A DNA stretch of 64,000 nucleotides from a virus, in IMG/VR virus record IMGVR_UViG_3300042554_000984, positions 1-64,000 of that record, one strand, 5' to 3'. The notes below the pieces were generated by a model that saw only the letters and a program-made list of their open reading frames with translations, searched no databases and had not been told where the DNA came from. Below are positions 48,010-56,218 of this stretch, piece after piece. The first letter of the stretch is position 1. Each line of letters opens with the position of its first letter. The position numbers and the translations under genes were made by a program.

Positions 48010-51000
48010 AAACCTTCTCGGAAGCAACAAAGAACTTCAAGCCAAAGGGCAAGTCCGTAGTAGTGGCTGTTGGGAGGTTCAATCCCCCCACCACAGGGCA
48101 TGAACTTCTTCTCAAGAAGGTCAAGGAAGTGCAGTCTGCAAAGGGTGCCGATGCTCATGTCATCTACTACAGTTATTCCAACGATCCTAAGAAGAATCCC
48201 CTGACTGCGGCGCAGAAAGCCAAGTATCTCAAGCAATTCTTCCCCGGCTACAAGTTCAAGCAGATGCCCAAGCCTTCGGCAAAGGGTTCGGGTGTATATG
48301 CCTGTATGCAGGAGTTGAGCGACCAAGGCTACACACAGGTTTATGTTGTGACCGGTGCCGATCACATGACGGAATACCAACTTGTCAAGAAGTACATCAA
48401 GAAGACCCCGACACAGAAGGACGGGTACAACTTCAGCAAGTACGAGATAATCAGCGCAGGAGAGCGTGATCCCGATTCTGAGGGAGTGGTCGGCATGTCT
48501 GCAAGCAAGATGCGTAAGGCCGCATTCGATAAGGACATCAAGACCTTCATGACGGGCATTCCTTCAGGAGTTTCCAAGACGGTAGCAAAGCAGATGTACA
48601 ATGATGTCCGCAAGGGAATGAGCCTAAAGGAAGAGGTGATCGTAGAGGAAACCAAGACACCCGTGACGATCATCGCTCTCACTTCAAGCATGGAAGAGAG
48701 CGAGAAAAGCACAATCGGAAAGATGGAGGAAGCCTGCAAGAAGTACAAGGTGAACTTCCATCCGATCCGCATCAAGACCGCCACCATCAACATCGCCAAG
48801 GCAAGTCCCGACAAGATCACCATAGAGAACTTCGATGGCGAAGGAAATGATGTCACCATCATCCCGAACCAGACCCTGTGCGTTGTCCGTGGTGGCACGA
48901 TGAACAGCGAAGTCGGCATTGCCCTCCTCATGTTGTTGCAGAACAACGGCGTATTCATGGTGAACGAACGAGGCGGCATGGATCTGTGTGCAAACAAGTT
49001 GCAGACTGCCATCACGCTAAAGCGACACAACATTCCTCACCCAAAGACTGCATTCGTCGCAGATGCTGAATCCATTCCCGATGCCCTGAAGCAGATCGGA
49101 GGGAAGTTCCCCGTCATCGTCAAAACCCTGACGGGAGCGGAGGGAATTGGCGTATCGATCATCGAAAGCGAAAAGTCACTTGTGTCCGTGCTGCAAAGCC
49201 TGTGGAAGTACGGTGCCGAGATCATTCTTCAGGAATTCATTCCCGGCTTCACCCATGATGTCCGAAGCATCTGTCTCAACGGCAAGATTTTCGCATCTGC
49301 CAAGCGAGACAAGGCCAAGGGAGACTTCAGAACGAATATTGCCCGTGGTTCAAAGGGCGGTTCATTCGAACTATCTGAGGACGAGATCAAGTTGGTGGAA
49401 ACCGTGGCGAGGGTTTCCAAGTGCTACTATGTCGGAGTCGATCATGTGGTCGCTGGTGGAAAGCCTTACATCATAGAGATGAATGCGAGCCCCGGAAGCG
49501 GAAATGTCTACACTCTGTATGAGGACGGAAAGCCGACAAAGGATGTTGATGGCGATGAACTTGTCGAAGAACTCGTCAAGCACCTGTCCAACAAGCAGAA
49601 TTGGAAGTTGTTCAGTTCCGTCGCGGTGGTCGAACCAATAAAGGTCGCAGGCGAGGAATTCTACGGCAAGGTGGATACGGGCAACAGCGGTTACAACTCA
49701 ATCCATGCCACGGACATTAAGATCAACGAGAAGAACCACACAGTCACCTTCAAGTTCAATGGCGAGAAGGAGATGACCAAGCCCATACAGAGCCGTATTC
49801 GTCTTCGCCATGGTTCTTCCAAGGAAGAGGCAGTCCGTCCGACTGTCCTGTTTGATGTTGAATTTAATGGCAGGGAATTCAAGAATGTCAAGTTCAGTCT
49901 TGCCGACAGAAGCCACATGAACTACAAGGTTCTTCTTGGTCTTCGTTTCCTCGTTCAGGCCGGTGTCATGGTCGATCCCAAGGACATGTCGGCTTCGAAG
50001 ACGAAGATCGATGAGGAGAAACTTGCCATGCAAGGCAAGGAAATGAAGAGTCACCTTGACGGTCTGATTTCAAAGATCAGGGAAAAGCATGGAAGCACAA
50101 ATGTGACCTATTCGCAGGCTATGAAGATCGTAGGTGCGACAGGTGCTGCTCGTCTTGCTGCCCGTGGAATGATTAAGCGTGACAGCGGCAAGAAGGAAAA
50201 GGGAGAACTTGGCAAGGAATCCGTGGAGGAATCCAAGTACACAACCAAGACCGGAAAGGCCGTGTCTCCTGCAAGAGACACGAAGGCCGACTTGCCGAAG
50301 AAGTATGTCGCTGGCCTGAGCAAGACGCAGAAGGCAAAGCGAAAGGCACAATTTGACAAGCGCAAGGACATTCCCGACAGCGATCCCCGTGCATGGAAGA
50401 AGTTGCCGGGTGATCCAAAGGAAACCAAGAGAAAGTCCAAGTACACTCAATTGTTTGCCAAGAAGTTTGGGAAGAAGGTTGAAGAGGCAATCGATCAATT
50501 GATGAAGATCGATTCACTCTCCATCCCCATGTCGGAAAAGGTCGAACGAGTCAGGGAATACCAATCCAAGTTGCAGACGAAGGAAGAAAGAGACATCTGC
50601 ACGGTCTTTATTGAAGTCGTCAAGAACGAGATGTACGAACCATATTCCAACATCAAGACAACCTTGGACGAGGATTTCGAGTGGATGATGTACAACAGTA
50701 CGGATTCAGAGTCCACGGCAAGAATCATTAAGAAGAAGTTGCAGGAAGTTCTTGAAATCGGAACCAACGAAATCGTCAAGGCGTATTCCAAGATGACTCC
50801 GGGGCAGAAGTACTACACCGAGGACAAGGCCAAGGAAGAGCAGGATGCCCTTTACAAGGAATGGGAAAAGTTGGTCAACATGGGTCCAAAGGAGTTGGAG
50901 TCCTTCATCGATTCAGATGAGGGCGAAGAAGCAGGACTTTCCCGCAAGGAGGCTTCCAAAGCAGGAGCCAAGGGCGGAAAGATCAAGTCCGGACGAGACT

Positions 51001-51191
51001 CGGCCCGTGCCATTGTACGCATGTTGCAGACCAAGAAGAAGGATTGGACACCCAACGATTGGGAATGGGCACGAAGACAGGTCAATTTCATCACACGCAT
51101 GAAGGGAGCCCAAGGACCGATGCGTGACGAAAAGGGTCGCCCAACAAGGAAACTTCTGGCTCTGAAGATTTGGGGCCACAACCCGGAATAA
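48006..51191 (+). CDS. multidomain polyprotein: nucleotidyltransferase + RimK-like ATP-grasp + retropepsin-like (RimB-type) protease + C-terminal phage domains
   Basis: 1,061 residues from ATG 48006. Residues ~18-200: cytidylyltransferase/NMNAT-like, with GRFNPPTTGHELLL and VGMSASKMRKAA. Residues ~215-535: RimK/LysX-type ATP-grasp with FPVIVKTLTGAEGIGVSIIE, EIILQEFIPGFTHDVRSI and PYIIEMNASPGSGN. Residues ~540-650: RimK-associated aspartyl (zinc) protease domain with GKVDTGNSGYNSIHA and MNYKVLLGLRFL. From about 740, DUF5872-like KYTTKTGKAVSPARDTKADL, and from about 975 GAKGGKIKSGRDSARAIVRM to the end. The leader MKTFSEATKNF resembles capsid-targeting sequences. RimK/RimB in bacteria add and remove glutamates on ribosomal protein S6, so host-protein modification is a candidate role. 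Confidence 0.82.
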   Translation: MKTFSEATKNFKPKGKSVVVAVGRFNPPTTGHELLLKKVKEVQSAKGADAHVIYYSYSNDPKKNPLTAAQKAKYLKQFFPGYKFKQMPKPSAKGSGVYACMQELSDQGYTQVYVVTGADHMTEYQLVKKYIKKTPTQKDGYNFSKYEIISAGERDPDSEGVVGMSASKMRKAAFDKDIKTFMTGIPSGVSKTVAKQMYNDVRKGMSLKEEVIVEETKTPVTIIALTSSMEESEKSTIGKMEEACKKYKVNFHPIRIKTATINIAKASPDKITIENFDGEGNDVTIIPNQTLCVVRGGTMNSEVGIALLMLLQNNGVFMVNERGGMDLCANKLQTAITLKRHNIPHPKTAFVADAESIPDALKQIGGKFPVIVKTLTGAEGIGVSIIESEKSLVSVLQSLWKYGAEIILQEFIPGFTHDVRSICLNGKIFASAKRDKAKGDFRTNIARGSKGGSFELSEDEIKLVETVARVSKCYYVGVDHVVAGGKPYIIEMNASPGSGNVYTLYEDGKPTKDVDGDELVEELVKHLSNKQNWKLFSSVAVVEPIKVAGEEFYGKVDTGNSGYNSIHATDIKINEKNHTVTFKFNGEKEMTKPIQSRIRLRHGSSKEEAVRPTVLFDVEFNGREFKNVKFSLADRSHMNYKVLLGLRFLVQAGVMVDPKDMSASKTKIDEEKLAMQGKEMKSHLDGLISKIREKHGSTNVTYSQAMKIVGATGAARLAARGMIKRDSGKKEKGELGKESVEESKYTTKTGKAVSPARDTKADLPKKYVAGLSKTQKAKRKAQFDKRKDIPDSDPRAWKKLPGDPKETKRKSKYTQLFAKKFGKKVEEAIDQLMKIDSLSIPMSEKVERVREYQSKLQTKEERDICTVFIEVVKNEMYEPYSNIKTTLDEDFEWMMYNSTDSESTARIIKKKLQEVLEIGTNEIVKAYSKMTPGQKYYTEDKAKEEQDALYKEWEKLVNMGPKELESFIDSDEGEEAGLSRKEASKAGAKGGKIKSGRDSARAIVRMLQTKKKDWTPNDWEWARRQVNFITRMKGAQGPMRDEKGRPTRKLLALKIWGHNPE

Positions 51192-51196
51192 TTCAA

Positions 51197-51463
51197 ATGC
51201 AAAGATTCAAAAACTACATCTCCGAAGACAAGCCAGCCGCACATACATCCTTGGAGAAGAAGTCCAAGGCTTCAGGCATCCCTTACCGCTTCCTCAAGCA
51301 AGTCTATGACCGTGGAGTGGTCGCATGGAAGGGAGGCCATAGGCCGGGGGCTGGCCCCGAGCAATGGGGTCTGGCAAGAGTCAACAGTTTCATCGTCGGC
51401 GGCAAGACTCGTCATACCGCCGATGCAGACATTTGGAAAAAGTACAAGGGCAGCAAGCGTTAA
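51197..51463 (+). CDS. small phage domain protein (DUF5824-like), capsid-leader-like
   Basis: 88 residues from ATG 51197. MQRFKNYISEDKPAAH is a strong capsid-leader-type N-terminus. KSKASGIPYRFLKQVYDRGV then VAWKGGHRPGAGPEQWGLAR and VNSFIVGGKTRHTADADIWK is a phage domain often fused to head-associated proteins. Function unknown. Confidence 0.7.
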   Translation: MQRFKNYISEDKPAAHTSLEKKSKASGIPYRFLKQVYDRGVVAWKGGHRPGAGPEQWGLARVNSFIVGGKTRHTADADIWKKYKGSKR

Positions 51464-51469
51464 ATTTCG

Positions 51470-51477
51470 CTAAATAC
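51470..51477 (+). promoter_or_regulatory. T4-type late promoter box
   Basis: CTAAATAC. AGAGGT precedes ATG 51508. Confidence 0.65.
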
Positions 51478-51507
51478 CCAAGCATCAACTTCACCTAGAG
51501 GTAAACA

Positions 51508-52425
51508 ATGCACAGTAACAAAATCTCTGCCAATTTGCAAAATGACATTCTGAAGGTTCTTCGTGGCGAAACTATTTCGAAGACCGAACTCCCGACCGCC
51601 ATCATGGAGGCCGCAAAGCAGGCTTCCATCGATCTGGGTCATGCCTTCCTTGACGAGGGCTATCTGTCGGCAGAACGCCGCCGCGACATCCTTCGCCGCA
51701 ACCTCGCAGAGGGGTTGAAGAAGTGCGGATGCACTCCGACCACGGAAATGATCAACCGCTACGAGGAAGAGGCTTCCAAGCCCGTTCAGGTTGATGCTAA
51801 GAAGGAAGTTGCCGAGGAAACCAAGAAGGAAGAAGTCGTTGATGAGGCAGTAGTGACCGAAACCGAAGAAGAAACTCTTACCGAAAGCAAGGCTAAGGTC
51901 ACACAAACAAAAGATGGCCGTTATTTCTTCGAATATCCAGGAATGAGTGCAACAACACGGGCTGGACTTATGCTCTGGGTAAGAGAGGTGTTTGGAACAA
52001 ACGACAAAACCTACACCTCGGCTAATACTAAGAAAGCATATGACACACTTGCCAAACATGCAGATGGAATCAATGCATGGATGAAAAAGAACAATTTCGG
52101 ATCATTTGCCAACGGTACGCACCCTAACTATAAGCACCTTATTGGTTATTATCTGAAGAACCTAAAGGGTGTAAATATTAAGGGCAAGTACGATGTTAAG
52201 AATGATCTCGGAGCCGGTAAGACTTTAAAGAAGGAAGAAGTCGTTGATGAGGCTGCATCCGACATGATGCTTCGCTCTTGGATTCGCAACAATTATCCAA
52301 GCGCCGACAACACCAAGTTCAACAAGATCCTCGCAGCAATGCAGAAGCAGTACAACAAAGACCCCAAGGGCTATACCTACGGTGGCGGCTTCAGCAAGGT
52401 TGCAAAGGACGCAGGGATCAAGTAA
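51508..52425 (+). CDS. late protein with a recently inserted AT-rich module
   Basis: 305 residues. N-terminal helical region (MHSNKISANLQNDILKVLRG), a Lys/Glu-rich linker, then residues ~130-240 with AT-rich codons (DGRYFFEYPGMSATTRAGLM) flanked by identical 26-bp direct repeats encoding KKEEVVDEA. The C-terminal ~55 residues (SDMMLRSWIRNNYPSADNTK ... GFSKVAKDAGIK) return to normal codon use. Probably a virion or head-related protein. Function unknown. Confidence 0.7.
   Translation: MHSNKISANLQNDILKVLRGETISKTELPTAIMEAAKQASIDLGHAFLDEGYLSAERRRDILRRNLAEGLKKCGCTPTTEMINRYEEEASKPVQVDAKKEVAEETKKEEVVDEAVVTETEEETLTESKAKVTQTKDGRYFFEYPGMSATTRAGLMLWVREVFGTNDKTYTSANTKKAYDTLAKHADGINAWMKKNNFGSFANGTHPNYKHLIGYYLKNLKGVNIKGKYDVKNDLGAGKTLKKEEVVDEAASDMMLRSWIRNNYPSADNTKFNKILAAMQKQYNKDPKGYTYGGGFSKVAKDAGIK
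51823..51848 (+). repeat. 26-bp direct repeat, left copy
   Basis: Identical to 52228-52253, 405 bp apart and in frame (135 codons). Encodes KKEEVVDEA. Confidence 0.85.
52228..52253 (+). repeat. 26-bp direct repeat, right copy
   Basis: Identical to 51823-51848. The two copies bound the AT-rich segment, which suggests duplication or capture by recombination. Confidence 0.85.
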
Positions 52426-52440
52426 TCCCTTTCCGAGAGA

Positions 52441-52448
52441 CTAAATAA
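52441..52448 (+). promoter_or_regulatory. T4-type late promoter box
   Basis: CTAAATAA. AAAGGAGA precedes ATG 52474. Confidence 0.7.
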
Positions 52449-52473
52449 CAGAGCCCCCAAAGGAGAACCATAG

Positions 52474-53355
52474 ATGCCACTCTGGAAGAACAACAATCGC
52501 GAAGAGTCGAAGCCGTCATGGCTGAACAAGATCGAGAAGAGACTTTGCGTCCGCACCGTCCGTGGTTGGGAGAAGCCCCTTGATGGGTCTTTCTTCAGCC
52601 AAGGAACCACCGCAACCAACTCGGTTCCTGTTCAGATGGAACTCCTTGTCACCATGCCTTATGATCCTTCGATCACGGGTGGCGTAAACAGCGCATATGC
52701 CTACAGAACAGTAGGCGGGCTCTCCTCGGACAGCCGTGGCATCACTTCGTCCACCGAAGTGCAGTATTCTCCCTACTTCTCGACTCCTTTCGATGGAGAC
52801 AGCGCCACCGCAGGCGGTCCTGCTGGTGTTGGAGTCACCCACGACAACATCACCTATGTTGTTCCCAATGGTGCAACTCGCGGTGCTGGAGTCGGCTACC
52901 AGTATGGCGTGAATGCCTATGGCGTGTCCACCCTCGGTGGCCTGACCGGCGTTACCGCTTACATCAAGATTGTTGCCAACGATACCAACCTGACACAGAA
53001 CCTAACTATCGGTCTGTCGGGAACCTACAACGGAATGGCTCTCTACACCGGCATCGGACTGACTGTCGGCAATGCCGCTCCTGCCATTCCAGAGGTTGTG
53101 TACAACGCCTTCTTCGGTGCAACCGGAGATGATCCGGGGATCAAGCAGTATCGTCAAGACAACATCGCTGTTCTTGTTGTCGGTGGCCAGACTGCTGCCG
53201 GTACAAAGGTTGTTGATCTAATCGTTCGCGACAACTCGGGTGTCACCTTCGGCACCATCAACGGTCTGACGGGAGCAACCGGCTTTGCCGAATTCACGCT
53301 GTCGTTCGACCGTAATGCCGCCGATGCCAAGTGGATCACTTCGTACTCGAAGTAA
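52474..53355 (+). CDS. virion structural protein candidate
   Basis: 293 residues. The start MPLWKNNNREESKPSWLNKI then VRTVRGWEKPLDG matches the N-terminus of a T4-like virion protein seen in many myoviruses. The rest is Gly/Thr-rich beta structure (GATRGAGVGYQYGVNAYGVS ... GATGFAEFTLSFD), suited to an exposed decoration, fibre or Ig-like domain. Late box with strong Shine-Dalgarno. Confidence 0.7.
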   Translation: MPLWKNNNREESKPSWLNKIEKRLCVRTVRGWEKPLDGSFFSQGTTATNSVPVQMELLVTMPYDPSITGGVNSAYAYRTVGGLSSDSRGITSSTEVQYSPYFSTPFDGDSATAGGPAGVGVTHDNITYVVPNGATRGAGVGYQYGVNAYGVSTLGGLTGVTAYIKIVANDTNLTQNLTIGLSGTYNGMALYTGIGLTVGNAAPAIPEVVYNAFFGATGDDPGIKQYRQDNIAVLVVGGQTAAGTKVVDLIVRDNSGVTFGTINGLTGATGFAEFTLSFDRNAADAKWITSYSK

Positions 53356-53368
53356 GTAAGGAGTCAAG

Positions 53369-53965
53369 ATGCGTTTCAAGGACTTGCGTAAGAAGATTGA
53401 GGAAGCAATGCTTCCTACCGACTACTACGGTGGGTATGTTGTCGGCACAAAGGTTGGACCCTTGGACTCTCAGGACAATGCAGTTGATGCTCCCGAGGCC
53501 AGCGTCCACAAACTCACGCATCAGGAATTGAAGAGACTCAACACCTTCCTTGGTGCTTCAGAGGACAAGGCTTACATTGATGTGAATGTAGCCATCAACA
53601 ACATGAAGCAGAAGTTGCAGACACAGGGCATTTCGTTTGACTTCAAGCCCGATGATGTGATGGAAGACGGCGATCACATCTTCCCGCTGAAGCAGTTCGG
53701 CGGACGCTACGGAATGGACGGGACATCCTACAATCCAATCAACGACGATGGCATCACCCATCGTCTTGGTCACGGATTGAACCTGATGATCACCACCATG
53801 CGTCAGTCAAACGGCCTCACCAACATGTGTGCCAAGATTTGTCCTGCCAATGAAATGCCAACCTCTCCCGAGATGAAGCCCAAGAATGCACCCATGAACA
53901 TGTCGGCAAGCACGGTAATGGCAAACAAGAATCCATTCACCAACCCGACATTCTCCAAGCAATAA
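53369..53965 (+). CDS. hypothetical late protein, 198 aa
   Basis: Begins MRFKDLRKKIEEAMLPTDYY, leader-like (ends IEEA). Includes DAPEASVHKLTHQELKRLNT and an Asn/Met/Pro-rich C-terminus (ANEMPTSPEMKPKNAPMNMS). Starts 13 nt after the structural gene, so co-transcribed with it; followed by a terminator. Possibly head-associated. Confidence 0.6.
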   Translation: MRFKDLRKKIEEAMLPTDYYGGYVVGTKVGPLDSQDNAVDAPEASVHKLTHQELKRLNTFLGASEDKAYIDVNVAINNMKQKLQTQGISFDFKPDDVMEDGDHIFPLKQFGGRYGMDGTSYNPINDDGITHRLGHGLNLMITTMRQSNGLTNMCAKICPANEMPTSPEMKPKNAPMNMSASTVMANKNPFTNPTFSKQ

Positions 53966-53980
53966 TCGAAGATATGAAGA

Positions 53981-54017
53981 AAGGGGCATCAGTTTCGGCT
54001 GGTGCCCCTTGTTATTT
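53981..54017 (+). terminator. intrinsic terminator
   Basis: AAGGGGCA-CAG stem with a TTTCGG loop and CTG-TGCCCCTT (53981-54010), then GTTATTT. Confidence 0.75.
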
Positions 54018-54047
54018 GGATAGATAATGGTGTATCAATGACTCATC

Positions 54048-54437
54048 ATGCAATTCAAGAAACTAGACAATGACAACTACTCGCTGTATGCAGCGAAATA
54101 CTACGACAATCCAACTTGTCGTGGAGTTGAGGAATTCAACGAGGATTTGACCCGCCTGATATACCTCAAGCGTCTGTTTCGCCGCTATCGAAGGACGGGT
54201 GAATTGCGTGAGCGATTGATACTGAATCATTTGATTACTTTCTACAATGTCTTTGGTGTGGAAGCCGCAACTCGGCTTCTCTTTTTCAAAATAGACCCCG
54301 ATTTGTATGATGTGTTGAAGACCTTCATTGTGTTCCTGAACTACATGGACCCAAAGACAAACACCATAGATGGCATAGATATTATTGCAATTCAGTTGGA
54401 TCAGACGATCATAGATCGATTAAGGACACTCGGGTGA
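54048..54437 (+). CDS. conserved T4-like phage protein (DUF7207-type), 129 aa
   Basis: YYDNPTCRGVEEFNEDLTRL then IYLKRLFRRYRRTGELRERL and ILNHLITFYNVFGVEAATRL form a pattern common to small T4-like myovirus proteins near head and tail genes. Helical, soluble. Begins MQFKKLDNDNYSLYAAKYYD. A GATAGATA upstream is a possible variant late box. Confidence 0.72.
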   Translation: MQFKKLDNDNYSLYAAKYYDNPTCRGVEEFNEDLTRLIYLKRLFRRYRRTGELRERLILNHLITFYNVFGVEAATRLLFFKIDPDLYDVLKTFIVFLNYMDPKTNTIDGIDIIAIQLDQTIIDRLRTLG

Positions 54438-55162
54438 AGAGCAAGGCACAAGACAAACTCATACAGCATCGCCTGCTTGATCTTGTGCTGACCTCTTGGA
54501 CAGAACAGCCTGCCTTCATGTGGGGCATCATCAACGAGCATGGGGCGATTCTACGCAATCGTGTATCCCTTATGACCAAGGAAGAGAAGGCTGCATATCC
54601 AAGCAACTTCTATGCTCTTGCATGGAAATTCAAGAAACTCCTTGAGACAGCCAAGACTCCAACCGAGATTGCCAAGGCCATCGTCGCTCTCTACGACATC
54701 CGCGAGAAGACGAAGGAAGACATGGTGAATCCAAAGTCCATCGATGAAGCCGCAAGGATCATCTTCAAGGAAACAAACATCGACCTACAGTCGCTACTTG
54801 AAGAGAACCACGATGCCCGTCCGCTTATCGGAAAGTATGAACTAGACGGAAAGCCCGTGTCATTCGAAAAGCCAGTCATGCCGATTGATGAAATCCTTGG
54901 ATTCCCAATTTACAGAAATGGTGAAGACTTGTTCCTGACTCTTGAGGCAAAGAAGACTAGCAGCGAGGATGGAGCAGCAGCCGTGGCTGTTCCTGCCAAC
55001 AATGTCGGATCAGGAAACATCGCCGGTGTGTCGCCGGGTCAGGAACCGCCGGGTCCAAAGGGTGGGTTCAAGGCATTGGCCAAGATGAAGAAGAAAAGGA
55101 TCATGCAACTCAGGAGGGATTCAAAGACCCTCAATGTGATTGCCAAAGAAGACAAGGAGTAA
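54434..55162 (+). CDS. hypothetical late protein, 242 aa
   Basis: Starts at GTG 54434 (GTGA overlap). Helical N-terminal two-thirds (QDKLIQHRLLDLVLTSWTEQ ... EAARIIFKETNIDLQSLLEE), then a Gly/Pro linker (GVSPGQEPPGPKGGFKALAK) and a basic end (KKKRIMQLRRDSKTL). Co-transcribed with the lipoprotein downstream. Function unknown. Confidence 0.62.
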   Translation: MKSKAQDKLIQHRLLDLVLTSWTEQPAFMWGIINEHGAILRNRVSLMTKEEKAAYPSNFYALAWKFKKLLETAKTPTEIAKAIVALYDIREKTKEDMVNPKSIDEAARIIFKETNIDLQSLLEENHDARPLIGKYELDGKPVSFEKPVMPIDEILGFPIYRNGEDLFLTLEAKKTSSEDGAAAVAVPANNVGSGNIAGVSPGQEPPGPKGGFKALAKMKKKRIMQLRRDSKTLNVIAKEDKE

Positions 55163-55165
55163 GAC

Positions 55166-56056
55166 ATGCTTTTTAGATGCTTTGCCGTGGTGTTGGGGGC
55201 AACCATCCTATTTGCAAATGGCTGCAAGAGCCTTCCTCCTGTCGAACCTTCCACGGGTGCAGCATCCGCAACCCTCAATTCCGTGGTTGACAGAACCAAC
55301 GATGAGGTGGCAAACATCAAGCGAGATGCCTTGGAGATCAAGGAAAATACCAAGAGTGCAATGCTGTCAAAGAGTGGACCAGAGATGGTGTTGGGCAAGA
55401 TCGACAGCGAGGCAGACGCAATCGTTGCCTCTGCCAATGACATACAGAAGGAAACCGCCAAACTCAAGAAACTCACGGCAGAGGTGACTAAACTTGAAAA
55501 GTCCCTGACTACCTTGAGGATTGCCATGGAAGAAGCCAAGGCCGCTGCACTTGAACGGCTTTATGGCTACATCACTTTGTTCTGGGTAATCGGCTTCATC
55601 TTGATCGCGGCTGGCGCTGCGGTTGCGTTCTTTCTCAACAAGACATATGGTGGGATGTTGGCGCTCCTAGGTGCCCTGATGCTTGGGTTTGCCTCTGCAT
55701 CGCATCGCTATCTTGACGAGATCGCCATGGTCGGTGCCATACTTCTTGTGGCAGGGTTCATCACGGCTGTGGGAATGATTGTCTGGTCAACCATCAACAG
55801 CAAGAGAAGCAGCATTGCCGTCAAGGAAATCGTGGAGATGATGCAGATTCTCAAGGAAACCATGACAGACGATGAGAGAAATCGAATCTTCGGGCCGGAT
55901 GGGATTGCAAGCAAGGTGCAGTCCGATCTGACCAAGGAGATCATCGCAAAGGTCAAGGAGAAGAATGGTTTCAAGCGGCTTGAGGAAATCCGCAATGCCA
56001 TGAAGGAGTCGGAGAAGACAGGAGCAACGGGGGCAGCACCGCCCGAGTCAAAGTGA
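55166..56056 (+). CDS. lipoprotein with coiled coil and three membrane spans
   Basis: 296 residues. Signal peptide with a lipobox-like FANGC (Cys20), a long coiled-coil (ANDIQKETAKLKKLTAEVTK ... RIAMEEAKAAALERL), then three hydrophobic segments (about residues 133-155, 157-175, 187-211) and a soluble charged tail. Spanning lipoprotein plus coiled coil recalls spanin- or Rz-like lysis proteins, but three spans are unusual. A membrane-remodelling lysis factor is one option. Confidence 0.65.
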   Translation: MLFRCFAVVLGATILFANGCKSLPPVEPSTGAASATLNSVVDRTNDEVANIKRDALEIKENTKSAMLSKSGPEMVLGKIDSEADAIVASANDIQKETAKLKKLTAEVTKLEKSLTTLRIAMEEAKAAALERLYGYITLFWVIGFILIAAGAAVAFFLNKTYGGMLALLGALMLGFASASHRYLDEIAMVGAILLVAGFITAVGMIVWSTINSKRSSIAVKEIVEMMQILKETMTDDERNRIFGPDGIASKVQSDLTKEIIAKVKEKNGFKRLEEIRNAMKESEKTGATGAAPPESK

Positions 56057-56179
56057 CGCTATGTATGCGTGACCGTTGCTGAAAATCCCACTTTTTCGGG
56101 CAGTTACAACAATTATTTTTGCGGCGAGAAAAAGAGGGCGGAAGTCAACTTTTAGTGAGCGAATCGTTGAGATTTGCTG

Positions 56180-56207
56180 TTGACTGTCTTCGTTGGTGGT
56201 GTATACT
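56180..56207 (+). promoter_or_regulatory. sigma70-type promoter, leaderless start
   Basis: TTGACT (56180-56185), 16-nt spacer, TATACT (56202-56207), ending 11 nt before ATG 56219; no Shine-Dalgarno. Confidence 0.75.
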
Positions 56208-56218
56208 TTCCGAACCAC

